DNA of 64,000 nt from HGM04593 sp045646845 (GTDB taxonomy: Bacteria; Bacteroidota; Bacteroidia; Bacteroidales; Bacteroidaceae): NCBI GenBank assembly GCA_045646845.1, contig JAZRLO010000001.1, positions 62,001 to 126,000 of the forward strand. Direction: 5' to 3'. Below are positions 32,868 through 42,403 of this stretch, piece after piece (the stretch's first letter is position 1; each line of letters begins with the position of its first letter). The notes beneath the pieces are model-generated. The model was not told the DNA's origin, did no database searches, and worked only from the letters and a program-made list of their open reading frames with translations. A program made the translations under genes and the position numbers.

Positions 32868-34859
32868 TTATTCGTACAGTTTGTATGTGGTGCGCAGAAC
32901 CTGGAACTCAGTACGGCGGTTGAGTTGGTTGCATGTCTCCTTTTGCTCCTCCTCCTCAAGGGCATTGATGAACTCTTCGGTCAATATGTCGCCCTCCTTC
33001 AGGAACTGGTATTTTTCGGTCATCCTCTTGGTTACCTCCTTCGGCTTGCCTTCGCCATAGCCTACTGCGGTGAGACGTTCTTTCTCAATTCCTTTATCCA
33101 CAAGGTATTCCACTACCGATTCGGCACGTGCCTGTGAGAGACGCTGGTTGTAGCTGTCGCTTCCGCGGAAGTCGCAATGGGAACTGAGCTCTATTGTAGT
33201 GTTCGGGTTTTGGTTCAACAGCTCCACGAGCGCATCTAGCGATGTGGCCGATTCTGCGGTCAGGGTAGCTTTGTCGAACTCGTAGAAGATGTTGTCTATG
33301 AGTACCGGAACCGTTATTGACGGCAGGGCAAAATCTATCTGGTATTCATGTTCTCCTTCCACCTGCTCCGTCTCAAGTTCCTGCATGGAATTGAGGTATC
33401 CCTGACAGGTGCCCAGCAGTACATATTTTACGCCCGGAGTTACCCTGACACTGTAAGAACCGTCTTTCATTACTCCGAAACTTTTGTTGGTGCCGTCATC
33501 TCCAATCATGTATATCACACCCTCGGACAATTCATATCCGTCCTTTTCATATACCCATCCGCGCAGGGTGTGTACCGTTTCGGGCAACATGAATGAATAG
33601 ATGTGGTCCCATCCGCGTGCGTCTCCCCTGTTCGACGTGAAGAATCCGCGGTAAAGTCCCGGTGCGAATGTGATTCCGAAATCATCACCGTTGGAATTTA
33701 TCGGCGCACCGATGTTTGTGATGCTCCATACCGAGTCGTTCTCCTGTACGGCACTGTAAATGTCGAGCCCACCCATGCCCGGGTATCCGTCCGACGAGAA
33801 GAACAGCTCTCCCTGTGGCCCGAATGCCGGGAACTGCTCATCGCCCTCTGTGTTTATGCCGGGCCCCATGTTTTCCAGAATGCCTTCCATCGACTTGCTT
33901 GTGCCTATGTAGAATCTCCATATATCAAGCCCTCCCTCTCCCCCGGGAAGGTTCGACGTGAAGTATAGCCAGTTGCCGTCGGGTGATACGGTGGGGTGGG
34001 CATACGCCGAAAGCGTGTCGCTCGATATTCTTACCTCTTCGGGCTTGCTCCACGAGGCATCGCTACGGTTGCTTCGGAATATTCCGGCAAAACGCGGGTA
34101 TTGCTCATCCGTTACGCAACGTGTGAAATACATTGTCTTTCCGTCGGGTGTGAAACAGCAGGCTCCGTCCTCATATTCGCCGTTGACATCGCTCTCTATC
34201 TTTTCTGTCTTTTGCCATTTGCCCTTCTCGTCACGCTTTGTGAGGAACAGGTCGGCATGCTTCTGTCCAGTGATTCCGCTGAGGTCTTCACCGGTTGCCT
34301 CTTTGCGTGTGCTTGTGGTCACTATCATGGTGGTGTCCTCTCCGATATATGCCGGGCAATAGTCGCTGCGCTGTCCGTTTAGTTCCTTCGACTTCTTGAC
34401 TATGTAGCGTGTGGGGTTCTTCTTCCATTCGGCCGACTGTTTTGCCGACTCAAGCCCGATTTTCGCTATTCGGCTGTCGGGGGCAATCTCAAGGAACTGC
34501 TCATAGCTTTTCAGCGATGCCTTGTAGTCTCCGTTCTCCAGTTGCGCGTCTGCAAGGTAGAGCAGTGCAGTGGAGTCGGGGTATCCGTAACGTACAGCAT
34601 TCTGGTATGCACCGGCTGCCCTTGCCGGGTTGTTTCCCTTGCGGTAACATTCTGCCATTTTCCATGCCACTTCGGCGCGCTTTGCCTTGTCTTTGGGTGC
34701 GATTTTGCGGTAGGCTTTCCTGTACTCCCTGGCAGCCTCGTGATACTCCATGACGGCAGCATAGCGGTCACCTTTCCTGATGGCCTTCTCACTGTTGCAC
34801 GCTGTTGTCAGAATCAGCGCGGACAGGATTGCTGCTATGTAGTATAAACCTCTTTTCAA
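32868..34859 (-). CDS. PorE-like OmpA-family lipoprotein (TPR, PD40 propeller, CRD, OmpA_C)
   Basis: A 663-residue outer-membrane-associated lipoprotein with lipobox LILTTACNS. TPR-like helices fill about 25-145. PD40/WD40-like propeller repeats lie at about 165-450 (PTVSPDGNWLYFTSNLPGGEGGLD, split here as PTVSPDGNWLYFTSN and GGEGGLDIW). A carboxypeptidase-regulatory-like domain is near 455-530, and a C-terminal OmpA_C peptidoglycan-binding domain contains SSHCDFRGSDSYNQRLSQ. This is the domain order of PorE of the type IX secretion system. No other por genes are in the window, and many Bacteroides carry such proteins without complete T9SS, so a general link between outer membrane and peptidoglycan is the safer reading. 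Confidence 0.85.
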   Translation of the reverse strand: MKRGLYYIAAILSALILTTACNSEKAIRKGDRYAAVMEYHEAAREYRKAYRKIAPKDKAKRAEVAWKMAECYRKGNNPARAAGAYQNAVRYGYPDSTALLYLADAQLENGDYKASLKSYEQFLEIAPDSRIAKIGLESAKQSAEWKKNPTRYIVKKSKELNGQRSDYCPAYIGEDTTMIVTTSTRKEATGEDLSGITGQKHADLFLTKRDEKGKWQKTEKIESDVNGEYEDGACCFTPDGKTMYFTRCVTDEQYPRFAGIFRSNRSDASWSKPEEVRISSDTLSAYAHPTVSPDGNWLYFTSNLPGGEGGLDIWRFYIGTSKSMEGILENMGPGINTEGDEQFPAFGPQGELFFSSDGYPGMGGLDIYSAVQENDSVWSITNIGAPINSNGDDFGITFAPGLYRGFFTSNRGDARGWDHIYSFMLPETVHTLRGWVYEKDGYELSEGVIYMIGDDGTNKSFGVMKDGSYSVRVTPGVKYVLLGTCQGYLNSMQELETEQVEGEHEYQIDFALPSITVPVLIDNIFYEFDKATLTAESATSLDALVELLNQNPNTTIELSSHCDFRGSDSYNQRLSQARAESVVEYLVDKGIEKERLTAVGYGEGKPKEVTKRMTEKYQFLKEGDILTEEFINALEEEEQKETCNQLNRRTEFQVLRTTYKLYE

Positions 34860-34943
34860 AATGTAGCTTCAGTCCTATTATAACTGACAAAAGGCTCTTT
34901 TATTATATATAAAGCGCGTTTTTTTATCTACAAAGACATTGAT

Positions 34944-35060
34944 GAGGTTGACTAAAAATGCTCTTTTGTTGTTATACTCGCTCTCAAAACGCTCAATTAC
35001 ACTTAGTAAACTGCGCTTTTTCGGGTTTCGCAAGCCTAAAAACAACTCTTTTTTTCAACC
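34944..35060. repeat. Intergenic repeat-like segment sharing a 15-base motif with the 30.0 kb hairpin
   Basis: It begins GAGGTTGACTAAAAA, identical to 30015-30029, and ends TTTTTTTCAACCT. The ends form imperfect inverted repeats (AGGTTGA at 34945-34951 and TCAACCT at 35054-35060, with GTTGTT/AACAAC further in). The inside carries no gene. This looks like a small non-coding repeat, possibly a miniature element. Confidence 0.4.
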
Positions 35061-35065
35061 TGTCA

Positions 35066-35108
35066 ACAAAAGAGGGCAACCCTGTTTTTTTGGGTTGCCC
35101 TCTTTTGT
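35066..35108 (-). terminator. Rho-independent terminator of the GH130 gene
   Basis: ACAAAAGAGGGCAACCC (35066-35082) pairs perfectly with its complement at 35092-35108 around a 9-base loop, 14 bases after the GH130 stop. The T-rich arm end gives TCTTTTGTTG on the minus strand. Confidence 0.75.
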
Positions 35109-35121
35109 CATATGTGTCGCG

Positions 35122-36093
35122 TTACTTTGTGCTGTTCTTCTTTATGAAGTCTATGATCTCGGAAATATATCCGAACGCCATGCCTACGACAGTGTCGGCA
35201 GCACCGTAATATACGGCAACCTTGTCGCCCTCGTTCAGTGCGGCGCAGGGGAATACCACGTTGGGCACATCACCTGCGAGCTCGTATGGCGCGGCCGGCG
35301 CAAGAAGGTACGGTTTCGTGCGGTAGAGCACTTTCGAGGGGTCTGCCTTGTCGAGCAGTGCCGCGCCCATAGAGTAGCGGAAACCGTTGCATGTGGTAAT
35401 TACACCATGGTAGAAGAGCAACCAGCCCTCGTCGGTGAGGATGGGCACGGAGCCTGCACCTATCTTTGTGCACTGCCATGCGCTTTCGGGGAACGGAGTC
35501 ACTTTCATCACGCAGCGGTGCTCGCCCCAGTACTTCATGTCGGGGCTGTAGCTGATGTAGATGTCACCGAACGGTGTGTGTCCGTTGTCGCTGGGACGGC
35601 TCAGCATGGCATACTTGCCGTTGATTTTCTGCGGGAAGAGCACACCGTTGCGGTTGAACGGCAGGAATGCGTTCTCACACTGGAAGAACTCCTTGAAGTC
35701 GAATGTGTAGGCGATGCCGATGGTCGGTCCATGGTAACCGTTGCACCATGTAATCCAGTAACGGTCCTCAATCCATGTCACGCGCGGGTCGTACTTGTAC
35801 TCAGACTCAATCATATCTGTGTTTCCGGCCTTGAATACGATAGGTTCATGTTCAATCTCCCAGTTGATTCCGTCCTTGCTGAAACCGGCAAAGATATTCA
35901 TCTGTACAGCCTTGTTGTCGCAACGGAACACACCTGCATAGCCGTCGCCGAACGGAACGACAGCACTGTTGAAGATGCTGTTCGATGTAGGTATTGCATA
36001 ACGGTCTATAACGGGGTTCTTCGAATAACGCCACATAACGTCGGCGCAGCCTTCCGGGCGTTCTTCCCATGGCATGATAACTTTCTCGCTCAT
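35122..36093 (-). CDS. GH130 family beta-mannoside phosphorylase
   Basis: A 323-residue five-blade propeller enzyme without signal peptide, hence cytoplasmic. Family motifs include NSAVVPFGDGYAGVFRCD, YKYDPRVTWIEDRYWITW, the Asp-bearing region and MLSRPSDNGHTPFGDIY, and GAGSVPILTDEGWLLFYHG. Length fits the phosphorylase subfamilies, which use phosphate to split Man-beta-1,4-Glc or Man-beta-1,4-GlcNAc and release mannose 1-phosphate. The GH92 mannosidases further along make the Man-GlcNAc activity (final N-glycan core step) the most attractive, but the subfamily cannot be settled by eye. It is monocistronic with its own terminator. Confidence 0.87.
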   Translation of the reverse strand: MSEKVIMPWEERPEGCADVMWRYSKNPVIDRYAIPTSNSIFNSAVVPFGDGYAGVFRCDNKAVQMNIFAGFSKDGINWEIEHEPIVFKAGNTDMIESEYKYDPRVTWIEDRYWITWCNGYHGPTIGIAYTFDFKEFFQCENAFLPFNRNGVLFPQKINGKYAMLSRPSDNGHTPFGDIYISYSPDMKYWGEHRCVMKVTPFPESAWQCTKIGAGSVPILTDEGWLLFYHGVITTCNGFRYSMGAALLDKADPSKVLYRTKPYLLAPAAPYELAGDVPNVVFPCAALNEGDKVAVYYGAADTVVGMAFGYISEIIDFIKKNSTK

Positions 36094-36207
36094 AGTTCTT
36101 ATAGTTTATATTTGTTTTTCTCGTGTTGGCAATCTCTTTGCGAAGATAGTAAACTTGTATAAAAAATATCGGCCGCGCCGATATTTTTTTTGATGTCACC
36201 TCTCTTT

Positions 36208-39200
36208 TTATGCTTGACAGTCATCTTTCTTTTTCTTGCCGCGCTCTTCGAGCCGCTGCATCCACTCATACCAGTTCGGGATATACAGCGTTGCGATTAT
36301 TGTGTTCAGCAGCATGCCGAATACAACGGCCGCGCCAAGCGACAGACGAGCTCCCGCTCCCGCACCTCCGACGAACAGAAGCGGCATAACGCCTATTACA
36401 AAGGCAAACGAGGTCATAAGGATGGGTCTCAGTCGCACATGTCCGGCTTCGGACGCGCTGTAGCGGATCTCCTTTCCTGCAGCTCGGTAGTCGCGTGCGA
36501 ATTCCACGATAAGGATGCCGTTCTTGGCACTCAGCGCGATAAGCAGCACGATGCCTATTTCGGTGTATATGCTCACAGGTATCCCAGCAATCCAGCATCC
36601 GACAATGGCGCCCAACAGGGCGACAGGTACGCCCATTATTGCGGCGACTGGGCTTGTCCAGCTCTCGTACTGGGCTGCAAGTACAAGGAATGCCACGAGC
36701 AGGGCAAGCGCAAGTATAACCGACGTGTTCTTGCCTGCGCTCTCCTCCTGGAATGCAACTCCTGTCCATTCGTAACCGAACTCCTCGCCCAACTGGGCTC
36801 TGAAGAGTGCAGCGACCTCCTCCATAACCTCTCCCGAACTGTATCCCGGGGCTGTGTTGGCTGTCACCGTAGCACTGTTGTACATGTTGTAACGTACTAT
36901 CTGGTCGCTACCGAGAATCTCCTCGGCGGTGATGAAACTGCTGAATGGAACCATTTCACCCTTGTTGTTGGCAAGGCTCAGCCGCATGACGCTCTCAATA
37001 GCCTTCTGGTTATTTTCGCCGGCTGCCATCTTCACCTGCCAGATGCGTCCGAGTAGAACAAAGTCATTCACGTATATCGCACCCATATAATAGCTCAGCG
37101 TGGAGAGTACGCTTCCCATGTCAAGCCCCATTGAGATTGCTTTCTCCCTGTCTATGTTAAGGAAGTATTGGGGTACGTCAGCTTCGAACGAACTGTTCAT
37201 CGTCGCTATCGCACTCTCCTTGCCGTAGTTGCCGGTGAGTGCATCTACTGCCTTCTGTAGCTCCGCCATGCCAAGGGCCTTGCGGTCCTCGACCTGCAGC
37301 TGCAGGCCTCCCACGTTGCCAATTCCCGGGATTGCCGGGGGAACAAACGCAAAGCACTGTGCCTCCTGTATCTTTACATAAGCTTCACGGTTGAACCTCT
37401 CTACAATGGATGCTGCCGACTGCTCCTTCTTCTTGCGTAGGTTCCAGTCCTTCAGCACCACGAATACGCTCGCAGCGTTGCTCTGTCTGCCGCTGTTGAG
37501 TATGCTGAATCCGCTGATGCTTATGTTTGTTTTTACTTCGGGGTATGCCGATATAATCTCCTCTACTTTTGCCGCTACGGCCTCCGTCCTGTTCAGGGAA
37601 CTTGCCGGTGGCAGCTGTACGCTAACGATGAAGTATCCGTCATCCTCGTCGGGAATGAATGTTGTTGGCCATGTGGTGAGCATGTAAACCGCCAGTGCCA
37701 CGAATGCACAGAATGTCAATGCCGCGAGCCAGCTTCTGCGCAGCAGGAATCCGACGGTACGGTCATATGCCCTCTGTACTGCATCGTACCCTTTGTTGAA
37801 CCAACGGAAGAATCCTTTCTCCTTGCCCTTTTTCGTCGGGCGCAGCAGCAGGGCACTGAGAGCAGGCGTAAGTGTGAGCGAGTTGAATCCGCTCAGCAGC
37901 GTGGCTGTGGCAATCGTCAGTGCGAACTGTTTGTACAGTTCTCCCGAAATACCGCCTATCATGGTTGTCGGTATGAAGACTGCCATCATGACCAGTACCA
38001 CTCCAATTATGGGACCTGTTATCTCCTCCATGGCCTTCTCTGTTGCCTGGCGCGGGCCAAGTTCTCCCTCGTCGATGATTCGGGTGGCGTTTTCTACTAC
38101 CACAATCGCATCGTCAACCACGATGGCTATCGCAAGTACCAGACCGAACAACGTAAGAGTGTTGATGGAGAATCCGAGCAGCAGCATCACAGCCATCGTG
38201 CCTATGAGCGAAACGGGAATCGTAAGGCAGGGTATCAGCGTGGCGCGCCAGTTCTGCAGGAACAGGAATATTACCAGTATCACAAGCAGGGTGGTCTCGA
38301 GCAGCGTATAAAGTACCTCCTCGATAGAGCTTCTTACCACCTCTGTGGTGTCCAGTGCTATCTGGTAATCGACTCCGGGCGGAAAGGCCTCTGCCAGCTC
38401 TTCCATCTTCGCTTTGACTGCATCGGAAACCGCAAGCGAACTGGAACCGGGTGACTGATATACCGCCAGTGCCGCGGTCGGCTTTCCGCGCAGTTTCGAT
38501 GATGACGAATAGGTCTCGCTGCCTATCTCTATCTTGGCAATGTCGCCCAGCTTGAGCATGCTCACTCCATCGTTGCGTATGACAATGTCGGCGAACTCCT
38601 TGGCGTCGCTCAGGCGTCCCTGTACGTTCAGGGTATATTGGAATGCATTGTCGGCGGTGGAATCAAGTGTCTGTCCTACATAACCGGCCGAAACGGCAAG
38701 GTTCTGGCGGCTTATGGCCTGGTAAACCTCTGCCGGGGATATTCCGCGTATGCGCATGGCCTCCGGGTCGAGCCATATGCGCATGGAGTACTTTCCTGCG
38801 CCCATAATCTCCACTCCGCCTACACCGGGTGTTCGCGCAAGCTGGTCAACGAGCTGAAGCTGTGCATAGTTCGACAGGTAGAGCTGGTCATACTCCTCGT
38901 TGCCTGTAAGGGTGATGAACAGCACTATGTTGGTCGATTGTTTCTGTACAGTCACACCTTGTTGCGTAACTTCGCTCGGGAGCGAGTTCATGGCTATGTT
39001 CACCCTGTTCTGAACAAGTACCGTAGCCATGTCAATGTCAGTACCCACCTCGAATGTCACAGTCAACTGGTATGTACCCGAAGATGATGATGTGGAGCTC
39101 ATATAGAGCATGCCGTCAACCCCGTTCACCTGCTGCTCAATAGGAATACCTACCGTTTGGGCAATAGTTTCTGCATTCGCTCCCGGATAAACAGCCGTTA

Positions 39201-39339
39201 CCTGTACCGTAGGGGGTGTGATGGAGGGGTACTGGTCTATCGGCAGCACGAAAATCGCGACACCTCCTGCCACGAGCAGTAACAAGGAGAGTACGGTCGC
39301 GAATATCGGACGTTCTATGAAGAATTTTGAGAAATTCAT
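36208..39339 (-). CDS. RND efflux permease (HAE-1/AcrB-like)
   Basis: A 1043-residue inner-membrane proton-driven drug exporter. It opens MNFSKFFIERPIFATVLSLL and has two large periplasmic loops and twelve membrane segments. Segment 4 carries the proton-relay acids in GLVLAIAIVVDDAIVVVENA, and VLALLVAFLVLAAQYESWT lies in the second half. The MARTQ-like HAE1 features and full length point to multidrug or bile-salt export. It overlaps the adaptor gene by 4 bases and is third in the operon TolC-adaptor-permease. No regulator gene (TetR, MarR) is adjacent. Confidence 0.95.
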   Translation of the reverse strand: MNFSKFFIERPIFATVLSLLLLVAGGVAIFVLPIDQYPSITPPTVQVTAVYPGANAETIAQTVGIPIEQQVNGVDGMLYMSSTSSSSGTYQLTVTFEVGTDIDMATVLVQNRVNIAMNSLPSEVTQQGVTVQKQSTNIVLFITLTGNEEYDQLYLSNYAQLQLVDQLARTPGVGGVEIMGAGKYSMRIWLDPEAMRIRGISPAEVYQAISRQNLAVSAGYVGQTLDSTADNAFQYTLNVQGRLSDAKEFADIVIRNDGVSMLKLGDIAKIEIGSETYSSSSKLRGKPTAALAVYQSPGSSSLAVSDAVKAKMEELAEAFPPGVDYQIALDTTEVVRSSIEEVLYTLLETTLLVILVIFLFLQNWRATLIPCLTIPVSLIGTMAVMLLLGFSINTLTLFGLVLAIAIVVDDAIVVVENATRIIDEGELGPRQATEKAMEEITGPIIGVVLVMMAVFIPTTMIGGISGELYKQFALTIATATLLSGFNSLTLTPALSALLLRPTKKGKEKGFFRWFNKGYDAVQRAYDRTVGFLLRRSWLAALTFCAFVALAVYMLTTWPTTFIPDEDDGYFIVSVQLPPASSLNRTEAVAAKVEEIISAYPEVKTNISISGFSILNSGRQSNAASVFVVLKDWNLRKKKEQSAASIVERFNREAYVKIQEAQCFAFVPPAIPGIGNVGGLQLQVEDRKALGMAELQKAVDALTGNYGKESAIATMNSSFEADVPQYFLNIDREKAISMGLDMGSVLSTLSYYMGAIYVNDFVLLGRIWQVKMAAGENNQKAIESVMRLSLANNKGEMVPFSSFITAEEILGSDQIVRYNMYNSATVTANTAPGYSSGEVMEEVAALFRAQLGEEFGYEWTGVAFQEESAGKNTSVILALALLVAFLVLAAQYESWTSPVAAIMGVPVALLGAIVGCWIAGIPVSIYTEIGIVLLIALSAKNGILIVEFARDYRAAGKEIRYSASEAGHVRLRPILMTSFAFVIGVMPLLFVGGAGAGARLSLGAAVVFGMLLNTIIATLYIPNWYEWMQRLEERGKKKKDDCQA

Positions 39340-40448
39340 GGTCGTTCATTTTTATTGTCCATAATTGGTGTTACCTGCATCCCGTTGCGTACTTTCAGCA
39401 GTGCCTTGGTGACATATCTTTCATCGGGTGCAATCCCGTCGGTGACAAGACGCATGGTATCATCGACCAGCGTCCCGGTCTCAATCCTGCGGAACTCGAC
39501 CATGTTGGAGTCATTCACTACATAGATGAACTTGCCAAGTTGGTCGGTACCTATCGACTCATCCTTTATGAGAATGCCCTTTTCGACCCTCTCGTAAGGC
39601 ATGACTACGCTTATGTAGCTGCCCGGTTTCAGGAAACCGTCACTGTTGTCGAGCACGGCCCTCACCTGCAGCGTTCCGGTACTCAGGTTGACATCGGGGG
39701 AGAGAAAGTCTATATATGCCTCGCGTGTGAACAGGTTGCTTCCGCCCGGTTTTAACGTAATGCGGCTCATGTCGATGCTGTCGCTCTCTTTAAGGCTTTT
39801 GAGCCACTGGTTGTCTGTGATGTCAAAGTATGCGTACATTATATCATCCTTGTAGAGCCTGCATAGCTCTACCGGGCTCATCTCGCCTGCGACATACGCG
39901 CCTACGGAGTAGTTTTTCAATCCTATGCTGCCGTCCTGCGGTGCCTTTACGTAACAGTAGCCGAGCTTTGTCTTCGCGCTCTTGAGTGCGGCCGACGCAT
40001 TCTTTACAGCGGCTTCTCCGCTCTCCACGTTGCTCTTGGCCTGCAGCAGCTCTATCTGGCTTACCGCATCGCTGTTTATAGCCACTTTCATGCGTTCATA
40101 ATTGCTCTTCGCATACTCCAGTCCGGCCTTAGCGTTGGCAAGGGCCGCTTCGGCCTGTGTCACGGCATCCTCATAGAGCGAAGGCTCTATTACGAACAGA
40201 AGGTCTCCCTTTTTTACCCTTCTGCCTTCGGTGAACTCTTTTTTTATTACCGTGCCGTTGACACGTCCGACAATGGGGATGGTGGCATCGGCGGCAAGAT
40301 AACCGGGGTATTCGCGTGTAAGCGTTACCTCCTGTACTATGGGGCTCGCTACGTCAACCGGCAATGCCTCCCCCGTCGCGTTGCTCTTCTCGTTCTTGTG
40401 GCACGCGGTAATGCTCAGCAGTGCCACCGCATAAATTATTCTTTTCAT
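39336..40448 (-). CDS. RND efflux periplasmic adaptor (MFP/HlyD family)
   Basis: A 370-residue lipoprotein (YAVALLSITACHKN lipobox). The lipoyl halves are VTLTREYPGYLAADATIPI and GSIGLKNYSVGAYVAGE. An alpha-hairpin of about 60 residues lies between them (AVTQAEAALANAKAGLEYAK), and beta-barrel and membrane-proximal domains follow. It bridges the permease and the TolC-like channel. It sits 95 bases after the channel gene and overlaps the permease start, and the length is standard. Confidence 0.94.
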   Translation of the reverse strand: MKRIIYAVALLSITACHKNEKSNATGEALPVDVASPIVQEVTLTREYPGYLAADATIPIVGRVNGTVIKKEFTEGRRVKKGDLLFVIEPSLYEDAVTQAEAALANAKAGLEYAKSNYERMKVAINSDAVSQIELLQAKSNVESGEAAVKNASAALKSAKTKLGYCYVKAPQDGSIGLKNYSVGAYVAGEMSPVELCRLYKDDIMYAYFDITDNQWLKSLKESDSIDMSRITLKPGGSNLFTREAYIDFLSPDVNLSTGTLQVRAVLDNSDGFLKPGSYISVVMPYERVEKGILIKDESIGTDQLGKFIYVVNDSNMVEFRRIETGTLVDDTMRLVTDGIAPDERYVTKALLKVRNGMQVTPIMDNKNERP

Positions 40449-40543
40449 AAATAGGGAAACTGTTTGTTTCTTATATCATAAATATATCTAAATTGCTTGT
40501 CACGGACAATCGCGGGGCTGGTTTTGACAGCTTCCTGCGGTCT

Positions 40544-41935
40544 CTACCAACCTCCGCCGAGGGCTTCATAAAGTTTTACAAGGTATATGAGCGAACTGCC
40601 GTGTGCCTGCACAAGATAGTTCTGGTAGGTAAGGAGCGAACGCTGTGCATCGAGTACGTTCTGGTACTCGGTAAGGCCTTGCCTGTAGAGTTCCAGCGAC
40701 AGGGTAAGCGTCTCGCGGTTCTGGTTCATTGCCTCGCGGAGTGATTCTATCTGCTCGAGCGAACCTGTATATTGCGACATGGCGTTCTCTACCTCCTGCA
40801 CGGCATTGAGCAGTGCCGAATTGTAGGATATTATACTGTTGTCGAGTGCTGCGCGTGCCTCACGTGTGGCGTTCACGCGTTCGCCGCCGCTGAATATGTT
40901 CCAGGTTATCGAAGGTGCTATCTCCCAGGTAAGGCTTTTCGACCGTGGCAGGTGCTTCAGGTCGTGCGATGAAAATCCGATTGACCCGGTGAGCAGAACC
41001 TTTGGAAACCAGTCACGTTTTGTGGCTCCCAGCAATGCAGCATTGGCTTCTACCTGTTTTTCGGCTGCACGCAGATCGGGGCGGCGCAGAATGAGCTGTG
41101 CCGGCATGCCCACGCCGATGACTTCAACGTATGTCGGAAGAGCGTACCCCTCCTCCAGCCAGCCGTCCAGTTCCTGAGGATATAGCCCGAGCAATACTGC
41201 CATGGCATTGCGGTAGCTCTCTATCGTGGCCTGCATTGCCGGGATTTGTGCCATGGTGCTGTAATATACGCTGCGCGACTGTGCTACATCTAATTTCGAT
41301 GCAAGTCCGCTTTCGTAGCGCGACTCTACAATTTTCATTATTTCGCGCTGCGATTCAACGTTCCATCTGATGACTTGCATCTGTGCCAGCGACTGACGCA
41401 ACGAAAAGTAGGTGGTTGCGACATTGGCTATCAGTGTCACCATCACCGCGTTATACTCCTCTTCCGTGGCCATGAACAGCATCTTCTGAGCTTTGGAACG
41501 CATGTAGATGCTTCCGAACACATCGGCCTGCCACTGCATTGTAACTCCGGCATCGAACTCTCCTTCCCACGATTCCGTGTACATGGTAGAGGCGATATTC
41601 CCGCTTGTCTTTGCACGTTGCCACCCGATGCTCAGGTCCAATGTCGGGAACATCCGGCTTTGCGACTGTCGCCATGCTGCACGCGCCTTGCGTATGTTCT
41701 CCATTGCTCCAAGCACCGAATAGTTATTTTTGCTTGCAGCTACGATGAGCGAGTCCAGCACCGGGTCATCGAAGTTCTTCCACCATTGGTCATCGACCGG
41801 TAAAGTCTGTTCGAAATACCTGCCGCCGTTCCATTCGTCCGGCAAACTGCTGTCGGGGAAACTTCCGTTTCTCTGTGACATGGCACAGTTCGGGGCAACC
41901 AATGAAAAAATGAGTAAAAATGAAATCCTAACCAT
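40544..41935 (-). CDS. TolC/NodT-type efflux outer-membrane channel
   Basis: A 463-residue outer-membrane factor with a cleavable signal peptide (ISFLLIFSLVAPNCAMSQ). Two TolC repeats are present: LYPQEL/LPTYVEVIG in the middle, GMPAQLILRRPDLRAAEKQVEANAALLGA (here shown as PAQLILRRPDLRAAEKQ), and a C-terminal half ending NYLVQAHGSSLIYLVKLYEALGG. It forms the exit duct of the tripartite pump. It is the first gene of the operon. The upstream promoter was not clearly identified. Unlike many NodT proteins, it has no obvious lipobox Cys following a GC pair. Confidence 0.93.
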   Translation of the reverse strand: MVRISFLLIFSLVAPNCAMSQRNGSFPDSSLPDEWNGGRYFEQTLPVDDQWWKNFDDPVLDSLIVAASKNNYSVLGAMENIRKARAAWRQSQSRMFPTLDLSIGWQRAKTSGNIASTMYTESWEGEFDAGVTMQWQADVFGSIYMRSKAQKMLFMATEEEYNAVMVTLIANVATTYFSLRQSLAQMQVIRWNVESQREIMKIVESRYESGLASKLDVAQSRSVYYSTMAQIPAMQATIESYRNAMAVLLGLYPQELDGWLEEGYALPTYVEVIGVGMPAQLILRRPDLRAAEKQVEANAALLGATKRDWFPKVLLTGSIGFSSHDLKHLPRSKSLTWEIAPSITWNIFSGGERVNATREARAALDNSIISYNSALLNAVQEVENAMSQYTGSLEQIESLREAMNQNRETLTLSLELYRQGLTEYQNVLDAQRSLLTYQNYLVQAHGSSLIYLVKLYEALGGGW

Positions 41936-42055
41936 ATGCGTTTACCTTTAGCACGGTATAAACACGTTAGTTGGGCTTTTTGTTGCAGGGGCGGCCGGAT
42001 GAAGCAGAGGGAATAAGTGTTTATTTTGAGAATGAGAACTATAAAATGTTAAATA

Positions 42056-42312
42056 ATGGGTGGAAACGGTAGTTTTATTAGTGGAATAACTAACTTTGAA
42101 GAGGGTAGGCAATACAAAACGATATTAAGTATTGGGGATAACATAAAAATCCTTGAAACCAAGAACCCCAAGTTGAGTTTGAAACTCCCAGAGGAAAGTC
42201 ATACCCCGGGTAGAATCTATGAGAACTTAAAATGGTTCATATGTTTTACGATATAAATGGATTGGATTTAGCGTCTTATGTTATTGACTATAAGGATTTT
42301 GTAGATGAATAA
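42056..42312 (+). pseudogene. Decayed fragment resembling a small toxin/nuclease-type C-terminal domain
   Basis: Two overlapping frames read like parts of one protein. Frame one (42056-42256) gives GGNGSFISGITNFEEGRQYK and LSLKLPEESHTPGRIYENLK, then turns to nonsense. Frame two (42232-42312) gives FYDINGLDLASYVIDYKDF before a stop. The phrase (T)PGRIY followed by FYD.NG is, from memory, typical of small C-terminal toxin-like domains in polymorphic proteins. There is a stop just upstream of the first ATG and no promoter was recognised. It is best read as a frameshifted remnant; the family link is a weak inference. Confidence 0.4.
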
Positions 42313-42360
42313 TGTATCGCCCTCCCGAGGTATGAAAACATCTTCCGGAATAGTATATAA

Positions 42361-42394
42361 AGCAAGAGAGGTGGCAATTGCCACCTCGCTTGCT
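42361..42394 (-). terminator. Terminator of the GH5-ROK-GH92-GH92 operon
   Basis: AGCAAG-A-GAGGTGGCAA pairs fully with its complement TTGCCACCTC-G-CTTGCT, apart from the single A/G opposite bases. On the minus strand TTTATAT follows. It lies 10 bases beyond the GH92 stop. Confidence 0.75.
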
Positions 42395-42403
42395 TGTCTG
42401 TCG

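Larger units (their letters stand above)
41936..42403. other. Intergenic region between the efflux operon and the GH92 operon
   Basis: 468 bases without an intact gene. It holds the unassigned promoter of the efflux operon, a decayed open frame (42056-42312), and the GH92 terminator (42361-42394). Confidence 0.5.

Noticed and set aside
34939..36162. 407-residue plus-strand open frame opposite the GH130 gene
   Set aside because: It is entirely antisense to a gene with clear family motifs, is rich in Cys/Val/His as expected of a shadow frame, and has no recognisable domain.
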